Assembly (NCBI GenBank): GCA_035444285.1
Contig: DAOMOK010000007.1
Coordinates: forward strand, 62,001 to 126,000
Reading direction: 5' to 3'
Source: CAADGU01 sp035444285
GTDB lineage: Bacteria; Chloroflexota; Anaerolineae; Promineifilales; Promineifilaceae
DNA length: 64,000 nucleotides
The notes beneath the pieces were generated by a model. It ran no database searches. It saw only the letters and a program-made list of their open reading frames with translations, and was not told the origin of the DNA. Every line of letters begins with the position of its first letter. Positions within the stretch are counted from its first letter, which is position 1. Made by a program: the position numbers and the translations under genes. This document shows, one piece after another, positions 31,245 to 39,477 of this stretch.

Positions 31245-32657
31245 CTAACTGCCAATCAGCCGGTGAATTTGGGACACGGCCGTGCCCGTATCATGGTCCG
31301 CCACCACCACGCTGATACTGCATTCCGACGACCCCTGGGCAATAGCCACCACATTGACGCTGGCGTTGCCCAGCGCCATAAACAGACGACCGGCAATACC
31401 CGGCGTGTGCCGCATCCCCGCCCCCACCACCGTCACGATGGAAACCGGCTCCAGCGCCCAAATACGGTCAATGTCTTGTCGTTTAAGTTCCTCGGCAAAC
31501 TCCGCCTCCAGGCTGCCGATGATCGTTTTGGTGCCGCTTTCCGGGGCGGCAAAACAGATGGACTGCTCCGACGATGCCTGGCTGATGAGCAGCACACTCT
31601 GGCCGCCGCGGGCCACCGCGCCAAAGGTGCGGGCAGCAATACCGGGCACACCCAGCATCCCCTTGCCCTCCACCGTAATCAGGCTCAGACGCTTGATGGC
31701 CGTCACCGCTTTGATGCCGCCGTTAGCCGCTGACGTATCGGGCACAATGACGGTGCCAGGGTGTTCCGGGTTGAAGGTATTTTTGATGCGCAGCGGGATG
31801 TCGTTTTCGATACACGGCCGCATCGTTTTGGGATGCAGCACTTTGGCCCCGTAAAAGGCCAACTCAGACACTTCGCGGTAGCTCAGGCTGGGAATGCTCT
31901 TGGCGGTGGGCACAATGCGCGGATCGGCCGTCATCACGCCGTCCACATCCGTCCAAATCCACACCTCATCCGCCTGCAGCGCTTCGCCCAAAATCGCGCC
32001 GGTATAATCAGAACCGCCGCGCCCCAGAGTGGTGGTGATACCGCCTTTCGTCGCCCCAATAAAGCCGGTGACGATGGGGATGGTATTAGCCGCCAGCAAC
32101 GGCCGTAGCCGCCCCCTTGTCTTCTCATTCGTCTCTACTTTCAAAGGGGAGGCGTTCAAAAAGTTATCGTCGGTCACAATCAATTCGGTGGCGTCAATGG
32201 CCTGAGCGGGCTGCCCCTGCTGCCGCAAATAGGCCGCCAGAATGCGCACCGCCATCTGCTCACCCATGCCGCCGATTGCATCCAGCGCCCGTGGGCTGAG
32301 TTCACCCAGGACAAAAACGGCTTGACATAACGCCTCGTAGCGATCAATGAAACGGCCGTTCTCCGCCAACACCACCTGCCGTTCCCCGTCTGGCTCCAGC
32401 AGCTCATCAATCGCCGCCATATGAATCTGGCGCATCAAAGCCGCATTCCGCTTAAAAGTTTCGCCATCGCCGGCTGCCGCCGCGTGCGCGCCGTTGAGCA
32501 GCAAGTCGGTCACTTTCTCCGGCTTGCTGCCCATGCCGGAAGCCACCACCACCACCTGCCCCCACGCCTGTTTCGTCTGGGTGATGAGCACGGCCGTTTC
32601 CCGTATCGCCGCCGCACTCCCCACCGATGTGCCGCCGAATTTCATTACCAGTGTCAT
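31245..32657 (-). CDS. Aspartate kinase
   Basis: 470 residues, SD GGAGAG. N-terminal kinase fold with VMKFGGTSVGSA (ATP/aspartate lysine), then GFIGATKGGITTTLGRGGSD and TDVDGVMTADPRIVP, the aspartokinase signature blocks. Two C-terminal ACT domains (SLITVEGKGMLGVPGIAART; VSIVTVVGAGMRHTPGIAGR) give allosteric control by lysine and/or threonine. It phosphorylates aspartate at the head of Lys/Thr/Met synthesis. The length and long insert match the monofunctional ThrA-like class. The gene lies downstream of the SAM-controlled Cys/Met enzyme gene, in one direction. No lysine riboswitch is seen in the 64-bp gap. Confidence 0.93.
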   Translation of the reverse strand: MTLVMKFGGTSVGSAAAIRETAVLITQTKQAWGQVVVVASGMGSKPEKVTDLLLNGAHAAAAGDGETFKRNAALMRQIHMAAIDELLEPDGERQVVLAENGRFIDRYEALCQAVFVLGELSPRALDAIGGMGEQMAVRILAAYLRQQGQPAQAIDATELIVTDDNFLNASPLKVETNEKTRGRLRPLLAANTIPIVTGFIGATKGGITTTLGRGGSDYTGAILGEALQADEVWIWTDVDGVMTADPRIVPTAKSIPSLSYREVSELAFYGAKVLHPKTMRPCIENDIPLRIKNTFNPEHPGTVIVPDTSAANGGIKAVTAIKRLSLITVEGKGMLGVPGIAARTFGAVARGGQSVLLISQASSEQSICFAAPESGTKTIIGSLEAEFAEELKRQDIDRIWALEPVSIVTVVGAGMRHTPGIAGRLFMALGNASVNVVAIAQGSSECSISVVVADHDTGTAVSQIHRLIGS

Positions 32658-32672
32658 TTTCTCTCCGAAAAA

Positions 32673-32741
32673 TGGTAATCGGTAAACGGTAATCGGTTAT
32701 CGGTCAACCACCGATTACCGATTACGGATTACCGATTACGG
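32673..32741. repeat. Word-repeat hairpin, GGTAATCGGTAAACGG type
   Basis: GGTAATCGGTAAACGGTAATCGG faces CCGATTACCGATTACGGATTACC. On the minus strand it encodes the last residues (AVIGNP) and stop of the PLP enzyme. Confidence 0.8.
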
Positions 32742-34002
32742 CTAACGCCTGTTCCAAATCCGCCACTATATCCGTCGTATCTTCAATGCCAATGGCAAAT
32801 CTGACCAAATTATCTTTGATGCCAATTGTCAATCGTTCCTCCGTGGAAAGCTCGTAAAAAGACATGTACGCCGGCTGCTCGATCAGGCTTTCCACGCCGC
32901 CCAGGCTGGGGGCGATGTAGGGGATGGTCACGGCGTCAATAAACCGGGAGGTGGTATCGGCCGGGTTTTCGCCGGGGATGGGGGCGATCTCAAAGCTGAC
33001 CACCCCACCAAAACCGCTCATCTGCCGCCGGGCGATGGCATGGTCGGGGTGCGACGGCAGCCCCGGATACCAGACCCGCGCCACGCGGGGATGGTTTTCC
33101 AGGAATTCGGCCACCGCCTGGGCGCTGGCGTTTTGCTGCCGCACCCGCAGCGCCAACGTTTTCAGGCCACGCTCCACCAGCCAGGCGGCGTGAGGATCGG
33201 CTACGCCGCCCAACATGCCCTGGCTCTGGCGCAGGGCGTGCAGCAGGCCGGCGTCGCCCACCACCACCCCGGCCATTACGTCATTGTGCCCGCTCAGGTA
33301 TTTGGTGCCGCTGTGGATGACCAGATCAATGCCGTAGCTTAACGGCCGTTGGTTCACCGGCGTGGCAAAGGTGCTGTCAATCATCGTCTTCACCCGCTTG
33401 TGCTGCCGGGCAATAGCCGCCAGCCGTTCCAGGTCGGCCACACGCAGGTAGGGGTTGGTGGGGCTTTCGCTGAGGATAATCCGTGTTTCCGGGCGAATGG
33501 CGGCCGCCAGCGCCTCATAATCGCCCATGGGCACGGGGGTGGTTTCAATGCCCAGCCGCGCCAGGAAGGTGTTACAAAACTGGCGGGTTTTGCGGTAACA
33601 GTCGTCGGTCATCACGATGTGGCTGCCGGTGGGCAGGATGGAGAGCAGGGTGTGGGTGACGGCCGTCATGCCCGTGGGAAAGAGCAGGGCATCACCACCC
33701 CCTTCCAATGCGGCGATCCGTTTTTCCACGCTGCGCACGGTGGGGTTTCCGTAACGGCCGTATTCGCCCCGTTCCTCGCCGCCGCCCCACATTTTCGCCT
33801 CCATAAAGGCGCACAAATCGGCCGTATCCTTAAAGGTGTAGGTCGCCGTCTGGGTGATGGGCGTCGTCAGGCTGTGGTGGGGCTGCCAGCTTCGCCGGGC
33901 CACCTCCCCGTGGACAGCCTGGGTGGAGGGGCCAAGAGGAGGTGGGGGTGGTACGGCCGTGTCTGCTTTGTTCCCATTGGATGAAAAAGCAATTGTGGTC
34001 AT
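32722..34002 (-). CDS. Cys/Met-metabolism PLP enzyme (cystathionine gamma-synthase/beta-lyase family)
   Basis: 426 residues from the ATG at 34002 (CAAGGAAGTAAAC upstream). PLP fold type I: RYGNPTVRSVEKRIAALEGG, the cofactor lysine in IHSGTKYLSGHNDVMAG, Arg/Tyr in EYGRYGNPT, and C-terminal APSLGGVESLIEQPA. Members make or cleave cystathionine or sulfhydrylate O-acyl-homoserine; a SAM-I riboswitch upstream places it in methionine/cysteine supply, repressed when SAM is high. A Pro-rich N-terminal lead-in of about 30 residues is unusual. The last residues derive from a spacer repeat. Confidence 0.92.
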   Translation of the reverse strand: MTTIAFSSNGNKADTAVPPPPPLGPSTQAVHGEVARRSWQPHHSLTTPITQTATYTFKDTADLCAFMEAKMWGGGEERGEYGRYGNPTVRSVEKRIAALEGGGDALLFPTGMTAVTHTLLSILPTGSHIVMTDDCYRKTRQFCNTFLARLGIETTPVPMGDYEALAAAIRPETRIILSESPTNPYLRVADLERLAAIARQHKRVKTMIDSTFATPVNQRPLSYGIDLVIHSGTKYLSGHNDVMAGVVVGDAGLLHALRQSQGMLGGVADPHAAWLVERGLKTLALRVRQQNASAQAVAEFLENHPRVARVWYPGLPSHPDHAIARRQMSGFGGVVSFEIAPIPGENPADTTSRFIDAVTIPYIAPSLGGVESLIEQPAYMSFYELSTEERLTIGIKDNLVRFAIGIEDTTDIVADLEQALAVIGNP

Positions 34003-34014
34003 GTTTACTTCCTT

Positions 34015-34054
34015 GAGATGAGAGATTGGAGATTGCCACATCTCCAATCTCCAA
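34015..34054. repeat. Word-repeat hairpin, GAGATTGGAGATTGCC type
   Basis: GAGATGAGAGATTGGAGATTG faces ACATCTCCAATCTCC between the riboswitch terminator and the PLP-enzyme start. Confidence 0.7.
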
Positions 34055-34055
34055 A

Positions 34056-34091
34056 TAAAAACGCCCTTCCTGGCAGATTCAGAAAGGGCGT
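34056..34091 (-). terminator. Rho-independent terminator of the SAM riboswitch
   Basis: On the minus strand ACGCCCTT pairs with AAGGGCGT and is followed by TTTTATTT. It lies about 20 bases 3' of the aptamer, which is the normal expression-platform position: SAM binding should permit terminator formation and stop transcription. Confidence 0.85.
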
Positions 34092-34111
34092 CCGGGTATC
34101 ATTCCTGTGCG

Positions 34112-34254
34112 CCACTTGCTCATCTCCCAGAAGCATTGGTAACGTATCTCGCTACCCTTCTGCCGGAATTAGCACCATTTCCCTTTGGCTGTGCCGCCGG
34201 GCGGTTGCTGAGGTGTCATCGGGCCGGTCCCTCGACCTCTCTGGATAAGAAGTG
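34112..34254 (-). ncRNA. SAM-I (S-box) riboswitch
   Basis: The minus strand reads CACTTCTTATCCAGAGAGG, then TCGAGGGACCGGCCCGATGA, CACCTCAGCAACC, later GGTGCTAATTCCGGCAGA, and closes with GAGATGAGCAAGTG. These are the conserved S-box blocks: P1 with CTTATC/GATGAG, the GAGGGA..GGCCC kink-turn region, CAGCAACC of P3/J3-4, and the GGTGC-AATTCC P4 segment. It controls the downstream Cys/Met PLP enzyme gene. Confidence 0.95.
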
Positions 34255-34340
34255 TTTGATGATATTATCTATTCAGTTGTGCGCCGGAATGGTAACAAAT
34301 GACTTATTGCTTGTCAAAAACAACGGTACAATAACTCACG

Positions 34341-35429
34341 ATGATTGTTTTGGATTTGAAACCGGTTCTTTTTATTGCGCTGCTGTTGCTAGGTTTGTTT
34401 GTTGGCGGGATGATTACGGCCGTCACCCGCTACCGGCGCCAGAAACAAACCGGCCTGAACGTCATTGCCTCACCCAATTTGAACCAACAGTTAGATACGG
34501 CCCCATTCGGGCTTCTCATTTTCGACCACAAACAAACCATCCTCTACCAAAACCAGATGGCCGGCCGCCTGTTAACCGGCGAGGCGCTGTCTGTCTTGTT
34601 ACGAGATGTGGCGCTCATTGACGGCCGTACCCTGGCCCATACCCGCCTGTTAACCTTGCCAGAAGATCAGACGCTCAGTTGGTGGCTTTGCCCATTGGAA
34701 CATGGCGCCCTGGTTTGGCTGGAAGACCTCAGCGCCCAGCGGCGGTTGGAAAAATCCACGCAACTGTTCCTGAACAGCCTATCCCATGAACTACGCACGC
34801 CGCTGACGGCCGTGCTGGCCCACATTGAACTGCTGCGCGCCCCCGACCTGCCCGACGCCATCCGCGAAAACTCGCTGAATCAGATACACCAGGAAACCAA
34901 CCGCATGGCGCGGCTGGTGCAAGATTTGCTGACGCTCAGCCGCCTGGAATCGGCCGGCCCCCCGGAAATTCGTCCTATTGATCTGGCGCTGTTGGTCGAA
35001 TCGGTGGTATCGGACTTCATCCTCATCGCCGAAGAAAAAGAAATACTGCTTTCTCTACAGGTGGAATCAGCACTGCCCCCCGTTTTGGCCGACCCAGACC
35101 GGCTGCGGCAGGTGTTCATCAATGTGTTGGACAATGCGGTGAAGTACGGCCGTGCTGGAGACAAAATTACCATCCAGTTAAGCCATGTTCCCCCACACGT
35201 ATCCGTCTTGGTTCAAGACAGCGGCCCTGGCATCCCGGCGCACCATGTACCCCAAATTGCTACTCCTCTCTACCGCGCCCGCACCGATGTGCCCGGCAGC
35301 GGACTGGGCCTCTCTATTGCCGCCGAAATTGTGCGCCAACACGGCGGAGATTTGCAGATCAGCAGCAGCACAGAAGGGGAAACGGGCACGGCCGTGACTT
35401 TTCGTTTGCCCACACCGAGTGGAAATTAA
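34341..35429 (+). CDS. PhoR-like sensor histidine kinase
   Basis: 362 residues. One N-terminal membrane helix (VLFIALLLLGLFVGGMITAV), a short cytosolic PAS-like stretch (APFGLLIFDHKQTILYQNQM), HisKA with FLNSLSHELRTPLTAVLAH near residue 148, and HATPase with VFINVLDNAVKYG (N-box), VQDSGPGIP (G1) and GSGLGLSIAAEIV (G2). The fold order is that of PhoR/SenX3-type kinases. No response-regulator gene adjoins, so its partner is elsewhere. Possibly PhoB-linked given phoU in the window, but that is speculation. Divergent from the SAM-controlled gene. Confidence 0.92.
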   Translation: MIVLDLKPVLFIALLLLGLFVGGMITAVTRYRRQKQTGLNVIASPNLNQQLDTAPFGLLIFDHKQTILYQNQMAGRLLTGEALSVLLRDVALIDGRTLAHTRLLTLPEDQTLSWWLCPLEHGALVWLEDLSAQRRLEKSTQLFLNSLSHELRTPLTAVLAHIELLRAPDLPDAIRENSLNQIHQETNRMARLVQDLLTLSRLESAGPPEIRPIDLALLVESVVSDFILIAEEKEILLSLQVESALPPVLADPDRLRQVFINVLDNAVKYGRAGDKITIQLSHVPPHVSVLVQDSGPGIPAHHVPQIATPLYRARTDVPGSGLGLSIAAEIVRQHGGDLQISSSTEGETGTAVTFRLPTPSGN

Positions 35430-35437
35430 CTACGACC

Positions 35438-35470
35438 AGACATCCGATTTTTTGTAAAAATCGGATGTCT
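35438..35470. terminator. Bidirectional hairpin terminator
   Basis: AGACATCCGATTTTT (35438-35452) pairs perfectly with 35456-35470 across TGT. The A/T-rich inner stem gives U-runs on both strands. It lies between the convergent kinase and GDPD genes; a third partial arm AATCGGATGTCTAA follows. Confidence 0.75.
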
Positions 35471-35496
35471 AATCGGATGTCTAACCGGCGTGGCGG

Positions 35497-36285
35497 TCAG
35501 GCCAGCAGCGCTGCAATGAGGGCGGCTTCTAGCGGCTTTTCCTCAGGCAGCAACGGCCGTACTTTGGCCGGATTGTTGCTGCTGATGGTATCTACCCCCC
35601 ACGACAATAACGTCTCGTAATCCCAGTAAAATCCGCCGGGGCTGCACGCATAACCGGCAGCCTGGATCATCTTCACCTCATCCCGGCACAAAAAATCAGT
35701 GGAAGGGCTTAACACGTCTACCTCAAACCGGGTGATCAGATCCAGTGGATTGCAGAACCGCCCCACGTAAATGAGGCTGGTGGTAATAGTCGGGTTCAGC
35801 CGTTTCACGCGGCGCAGAGCAAACTGATCAAAGCTGGTGACAACCACCTCATCCACCATGTCATACTTTTCAATCAGCGCCACCGTGCATAAATCTAGTT
35901 CCGGGTTGAAATGGGGCGGCGTGTGTTTTAGCTCAATCATCAAAGGGATGCGCCCTTTGGCCCAGGCCAACACTTCTGCCAAAAAGGGCATCCGTTCCCC
36001 GGCAAAATCGGCATTAAAGTACCGCCCCACATCCAGGGTGCGCAGGTAGTCAGCCTTGTATTCGGCAATCTGGCCGGAGACGGGCGTCTTCAAACGCAGA
36101 TCGGTGTCATGGAAGACAATGACTTGTTTATCTGATGTAAGTTGTACATCCAGTTCCAGAATATCCGCACCGCCAGCCAGGCCGGCGCGGAAAGCGGACA
36201 TGGTGTTTTCGGGGGCTACGTCCATGGCGCCACGATGACCAACAAGAAGGGGACGGCCGTTTGTGCTTTGGCGTAAATCAAACAT
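35497..36285 (-). CDS. Glycerophosphodiester phosphodiesterase family protein
   Basis: 262 residues from the ATG at 36285 (GTAAGGAGCCTGATC upstream). TIM-barrel GDPD motifs: VGHRGAMDVAPENTMSAF with the catalytic His-Arg, GADILELDVQLTSD (metal Glu/Asp), VIVFHDTDLR (second His), and LMIELK. It hydrolyses glycerophosphodiesters to glycerol-3-phosphate plus alcohol. There is no signal peptide, so it is cytosolic. Single gene. Confidence 0.92.
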   Translation of the reverse strand: MFDLRQSTNGRPLLVGHRGAMDVAPENTMSAFRAGLAGGADILELDVQLTSDKQVIVFHDTDLRLKTPVSGQIAEYKADYLRTLDVGRYFNADFAGERMPFLAEVLAWAKGRIPLMIELKHTPPHFNPELDLCTVALIEKYDMVDEVVVTSFDQFALRRVKRLNPTITTSLIYVGRFCNPLDLITRFEVDVLSPSTDFLCRDEVKMIQAAGYACSPGGFYWDYETLLSWGVDTISSNNPAKVRPLLPEEKPLEAALIAALLA

Positions 36286-36453
36286 GATCAGGCTCCTTAC
36301 TACTAAACCTGCCAATCATAAATCGCTGTGGCCGATCGCCAGACCGTGCCACCATTTGTATTAAATTAGGTACTACTCAGGCGTATTGTTTGCTATGTTG
36401 CTGCGCAAGACGGGTGTATGCTACCAGCAAAACCCGTCAATTACAATGGCAAA
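36286..36453. other. Promoter gap upstream of GDPD
   Basis: No gene or hairpin. TATTAAATTAGG and a GGCGTATTGTTTGCTATG segment give an AT-rich patch that may hold the GDPD promoter; no clear consensus pair. Confidence 0.35.
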
Positions 36454-37200
36454 TCAACCAACGTTTGCAAAACGGCGTTGGTTCAAGTGTGCGCCTTCTG
36501 GGTGACAAACGCCACATTGTTCACAAAACATCTCAGCTTCACCGGGGCGGCTCAGCCCTAGCTGCTGACGAATCAGCAGCAATTTTTGCACATCGGCCGG
36601 GGGCATGGGGTTATGGACGCCTAATGTGGCTAACAGGTAAGCGATGAAGGCGTGGCGTTCCAATGTTTCCAGGCGCATAAAGGCCTGCATGGGTGAATGA
36701 CCCACCGTCAGCGAGCCGTGCCGCTGCAAAACCAGGCCATCATGCTGGCCGATGAGTTCCCGCACCACCTGCGCGTTTTCGGCGCTGGATGGGGTGGCAT
36801 AAGCAGTCGTGGGAATGGTGCCCAGAAAAACAACCGCTTCCGGCAGCAAACAATCGGCCATAGAAATTCCGGCAATGGAAAGGGCAACGGCATAAGGGGG
36901 ATGGGCATGGACAACGGCCGTGACGTCCGGGCGTTGGCGGTAGGCTTCCAGGTGCATGGGCAGTTCACTGGTGGGGTGCAGATGGCGCGGCCCACCCACT
37001 TTCTTGCCCGCCTCGTTGACAATGATGAGCTGGTCTGGCTCCAACATGCCCTTGTGCAGGCCGGAGGGGGTGAGCAGGATACGGCCGTGCCCCAACCGTG
37101 CCGAGATATTGCCATCTGAAGCCAAAATCAGCCCCTTGTCATACATCAGGCGGCCAATTTTGACGATCTCTTGTCGCAGTTCTAATTCGTGGCTGTACAT
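36454..37200 (-). CDS. Class II aldolase/adducin family protein (fuculose-phosphate aldolase-like)
   Basis: 248 residues. Motifs of the FucA/AraD fold: LILASDGNISARLG (phosphate-binding loop), LLTPSGLHKGML, and VVHAHPPYAVALS with two zinc-binding His; a later VLQRHGSLTVGHSP gives the third. A Cys-rich tail (MFCEQCGVCHPEGAH) is extra and may bind another metal. Members cleave sugar phosphates to DHAP or lactaldehyde. There is no sugar-pathway neighbour, so the substrate is open. Confidence 0.88.
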   Translation of the reverse strand: MYSHELELRQEIVKIGRLMYDKGLILASDGNISARLGHGRILLTPSGLHKGMLEPDQLIIVNEAGKKVGGPRHLHPTSELPMHLEAYRQRPDVTAVVHAHPPYAVALSIAGISMADCLLPEAVVFLGTIPTTAYATPSSAENAQVVRELIGQHDGLVLQRHGSLTVGHSPMQAFMRLETLERHAFIAYLLATLGVHNPMPPADVQKLLLIRQQLGLSRPGEAEMFCEQCGVCHPEGAHLNQRRFANVG

Positions 37201-37202
37201 AC

Positions 37203-37313
37203 TTCGAAATCCGTGATGCGTAATCCGGGATGCGTAATCCGTAATCCGAAGTCCGATGTCCGACTTCGGATTACGGACTACGGATTACCGGTTACGGGTT
37301 ACGGGTTCTGGTA
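37203..37313. repeat. Word-repeat hairpin, CCGTAATCCGAAGTCC type
   Basis: ATGCGTAATCCGTAATCCGA and AGTCCGATGTCC face GGACTTCGGATTACGGACTA plus CGGATTACCGG. It supplies the TAA stop of panE on the minus strand (CCGTAA). Confidence 0.8.
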
Positions 37314-38348
37314 TTTCTTCACTTCCGCCATCAGCCGCTGGGGACGGCCGTCAAACTCCCGCCAGTCTAATTCTTCCCGCATCAGCTTGACCAGGATGTC
37401 GTTCAGCGCTGCGTTCACGGGGGTAGCAATGCCCAACGCCTTCCCCGCAGCCGCTACCGCCCCATTGTGGTAAATGACTTCGCTTTTGCCCTTGCCGGAA
37501 GTCAGATCAATCTGGAAAGAAGGCATTTTGTCACCACGCCCGCTGGTGACGGCGCTGACCATGCGGCCTTTGAGCATGGAGCGGGGCAGTCGCCGCACGC
37601 CAAACGCCAGCTTTTTGGCCGAAGAACCGGGCAGATCAATGACCGGCAGCTTTTTAGCCTTCATCACCGCCAACGTTTCCTGTAACATCTGCACTTCCAG
37701 ATTAAAAATGGCATCCGATTTGTACAGGACGCCTGGTTTACGATTCAAAATAGCGGAGGTAGCATTACCTACCATATTCAGCAGCGCCTTTGACCATTTC
37801 ATGGCCTGGTAATTGCTTTCCAGTTGGGTGGCGATGCCCGCTTTTTGGAACAGCACACCCCACTGTTTGATGTTTTGTTTGGGTTGGGTGGGGGCCAGCG
37901 CCAGCCCACGCCCCTCTTTTTGCACCACAATATGATCGGAGGTTTGTTTGCTCAGGGGGATGGTGACGGAGCCGGCAATCACTTTTTCCGCGCCAAATTG
38001 GGCCACGAATGGCTCTTCAACACCGATGCCGTTGCCGGACACAAGAATAGGAGGCGGCTGCGGACAGAAGGCGACGATGGTATTCATCGCTTCTTCCAAA
38101 TCATACGACTTCACGCCCATGATGATGAGGTCATATTGACGGCCGTCCTGAAACGCCGCCATCGCCGAGGTAAGAACGGTGGGTTTCACCCGTTCTCGTT
38201 CGCCACGTTCGGTAATGCTCAGGCCATTGAGGTTGATCAATTCGGCCGTCACCTCACGCGCGATCATCGTGACCCGGTGTTTTTGTTGTAACAATTTAGC
38301 GCCCAGATAACCACCTACCGCGCCAGCACCATAAACGAGTATTTCCAT
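37299..38348 (-). CDS. panE: 2-dehydropantoate 2-reductase family protein
   Basis: 349 residues. N-terminal Rossmann motif ILVYGAGAVGGYLGAKLLQQ, then VSGNGIGVEE and the C-terminal ApbA_C helices (YQAMKWSKALLNMVGNATSA) containing the family Lys. It should reduce ketopantoate to pantoate with NADPH for coenzyme A synthesis. The chain is somewhat longer than the 290-310 usual for PanE, with an insertion around residues 210-260, so a different keto-acid substrate is possible. It lies 68 bases downstream of fmt on the same strand. Confidence 0.85.
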   Translation of the reverse strand: MEILVYGAGAVGGYLGAKLLQQKHRVTMIAREVTAELINLNGLSITERGERERVKPTVLTSAMAAFQDGRQYDLIIMGVKSYDLEEAMNTIVAFCPQPPPILVSGNGIGVEEPFVAQFGAEKVIAGSVTIPLSKQTSDHIVVQKEGRGLALAPTQPKQNIKQWGVLFQKAGIATQLESNYQAMKWSKALLNMVGNATSAILNRKPGVLYKSDAIFNLEVQMLQETLAVMKAKKLPVIDLPGSSAKKLAFGVRRLPRSMLKGRMVSAVTSGRGDKMPSFQIDLTSGKGKSEVIYHNGAVAAAGKALGIATPVNAALNDILVKLMREELDWREFDGRPQRLMAEVKKYQNP

Positions 38349-38365
38349 AATTTCGCCTGTGGAAA

Positions 38366-38430
38366 TCAGGAGATTACGAAACTGGGAGATTAAGCAGTCT
38401 CGCAGTCTCCCAATCTCTCAATCTCCCAAT
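38366..38430. repeat. Word-repeat hairpin, GGGAGATTAAGCAGTCTCG type
   Basis: GGAGATTACGAAACTGGGAG and ATTAAGC face TCTCGCAGTCTCCCAATCTC with further CAATCTCCCAA words, between fmt and panE. Confidence 0.75.
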
Positions 38431-39350
38431 TTACTACCTACCATATCAGGATGACCACGCAAAAATTCGGCTATAGGCATGGCCTTTTTTCCCGCCAACT
38501 GTACTTCTACTAATTGTAAGCCGCCTGTGCCGCAATGGACAAACACACGGCCGTTTACCGCCACCACCTGCCCCAGCGTACCCGCGGGAATGGTTTCCCG
38601 TGCCGAAGCGGCCTGCAAAATTTTCAGCGTCTGCCCTTGCCAGGTAGTAAAGGCGCCGGGCCAGGGGGTCATGGCGCGGATGTGCCGGTCAATCTGCTCA
38701 CGGCTTTGCTGCCAATTTATAACGCCCTGCTCCTTTTTGATCATGGGCGCATAGGTGGAGTGGGCGTCATCCTGAGGGCGGGCAGGCAGTTGACCGCTGA
38801 GGATAGCGGGCAGGTATTGGCGTAGCAGCGCCGCGCCCAGGTTTGCCAGACGGTCATGGAGGGACACGGCCGTGTCCTCGACCCCAATCGGCGTGGCCTC
38901 ACAGGCATATACCGGGCCAGTATCCAGCCCCACATCCATACACATCAGGCAAACGCCGGTCTGCTCGTCTCCCGCCAACAAGGCGTGCTGAATGGGCGAA
39001 GCGCCGCGCCAACGGGGCAGTAATGAGGCATGCACGTTGAGACAGCCATGCGGTGGCAAATCCAGCACATGCGGCCGTAAAATCTGCCCAAAAGCGGCGA
39101 CGACAATCACATCCGGCTGCCAGTCGCGCAGGGGCGCAGCGGCTTCTTCACTTTTTAGCGATTTGGGCTGGTAAACGGGGATGTTGGCGGCCTGGGCGAC
39201 GAGTTTAACGGGCGACGGCCGTAGCTGATTACCCCGCCCCGCCGGTTTATCCGGCTGCGTCACCACGCCGACGACCTGTTGCGTTTCAATAAGAGTTTGC
39301 AGGCTGGGCACGGCAAAATCAGGTGTACCCATAAAGACAACTTTGTGCAT
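38418..39350 (-). CDS. fmt: Methionyl-tRNA formyltransferase
   Basis: 310 residues, normal length. N-terminal formyltransferase core: VVFMGTPDFAVPSLQTL, FGQILRPHVLDLPPHGCLNV (Asn), HASLLPRWRGASPIQHALL (catalytic His, SLLPRWRGAAPI loop), and MDVGLDTGPVYA (Asp). A C-terminal OB-like tRNA-binding domain begins near residue 205. It formylates initiator Met-tRNA using 10-formyl-THF. The usual partner def is not adjacent. It is probably co-transcribed with panE. Confidence 0.96.
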   Translation of the reverse strand: MHKVVFMGTPDFAVPSLQTLIETQQVVGVVTQPDKPAGRGNQLRPSPVKLVAQAANIPVYQPKSLKSEEAAAPLRDWQPDVIVVAAFGQILRPHVLDLPPHGCLNVHASLLPRWRGASPIQHALLAGDEQTGVCLMCMDVGLDTGPVYACEATPIGVEDTAVSLHDRLANLGAALLRQYLPAILSGQLPARPQDDAHSTYAPMIKKEQGVINWQQSREQIDRHIRAMTPWPGAFTTWQGQTLKILQAASARETIPAGTLGQVVAVNGRVFVHCGTGGLQLVEVQLAGKKAMPIAEFLRGHPDMVGSKLGD

Positions 39351-39389
39351 GGGGTCATTCTAGCCTGCTTACGGCCGTTTGCAAATTGG

Positions 39390-39418
39390 TTGACGCGCCA
39401 TGAGGATGACTTTACAAT
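39390..39418 (+). promoter_or_regulatory. Sigma-70-type promoter of the DUF4013 gene
   Basis: TTGACG (39390-39395), a 17-base spacer, then TACAAT (39413-39418), about 60 bases before the ATG at 39478. One mismatch per box. Confidence 0.75.
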
Positions 39419-39477
39419 CTTGCCGGTAGTCCTTCACTTTATCAACTTAGTTCACACCTGAAACACAGGAGAAAAAA

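Noticed and set aside
32658..32721. Lysine riboswitch upstream of aspartate kinase
   Set aside because: The 64-bp gap holds only a word-repeat; too short for the aptamer and no conserved blocks.
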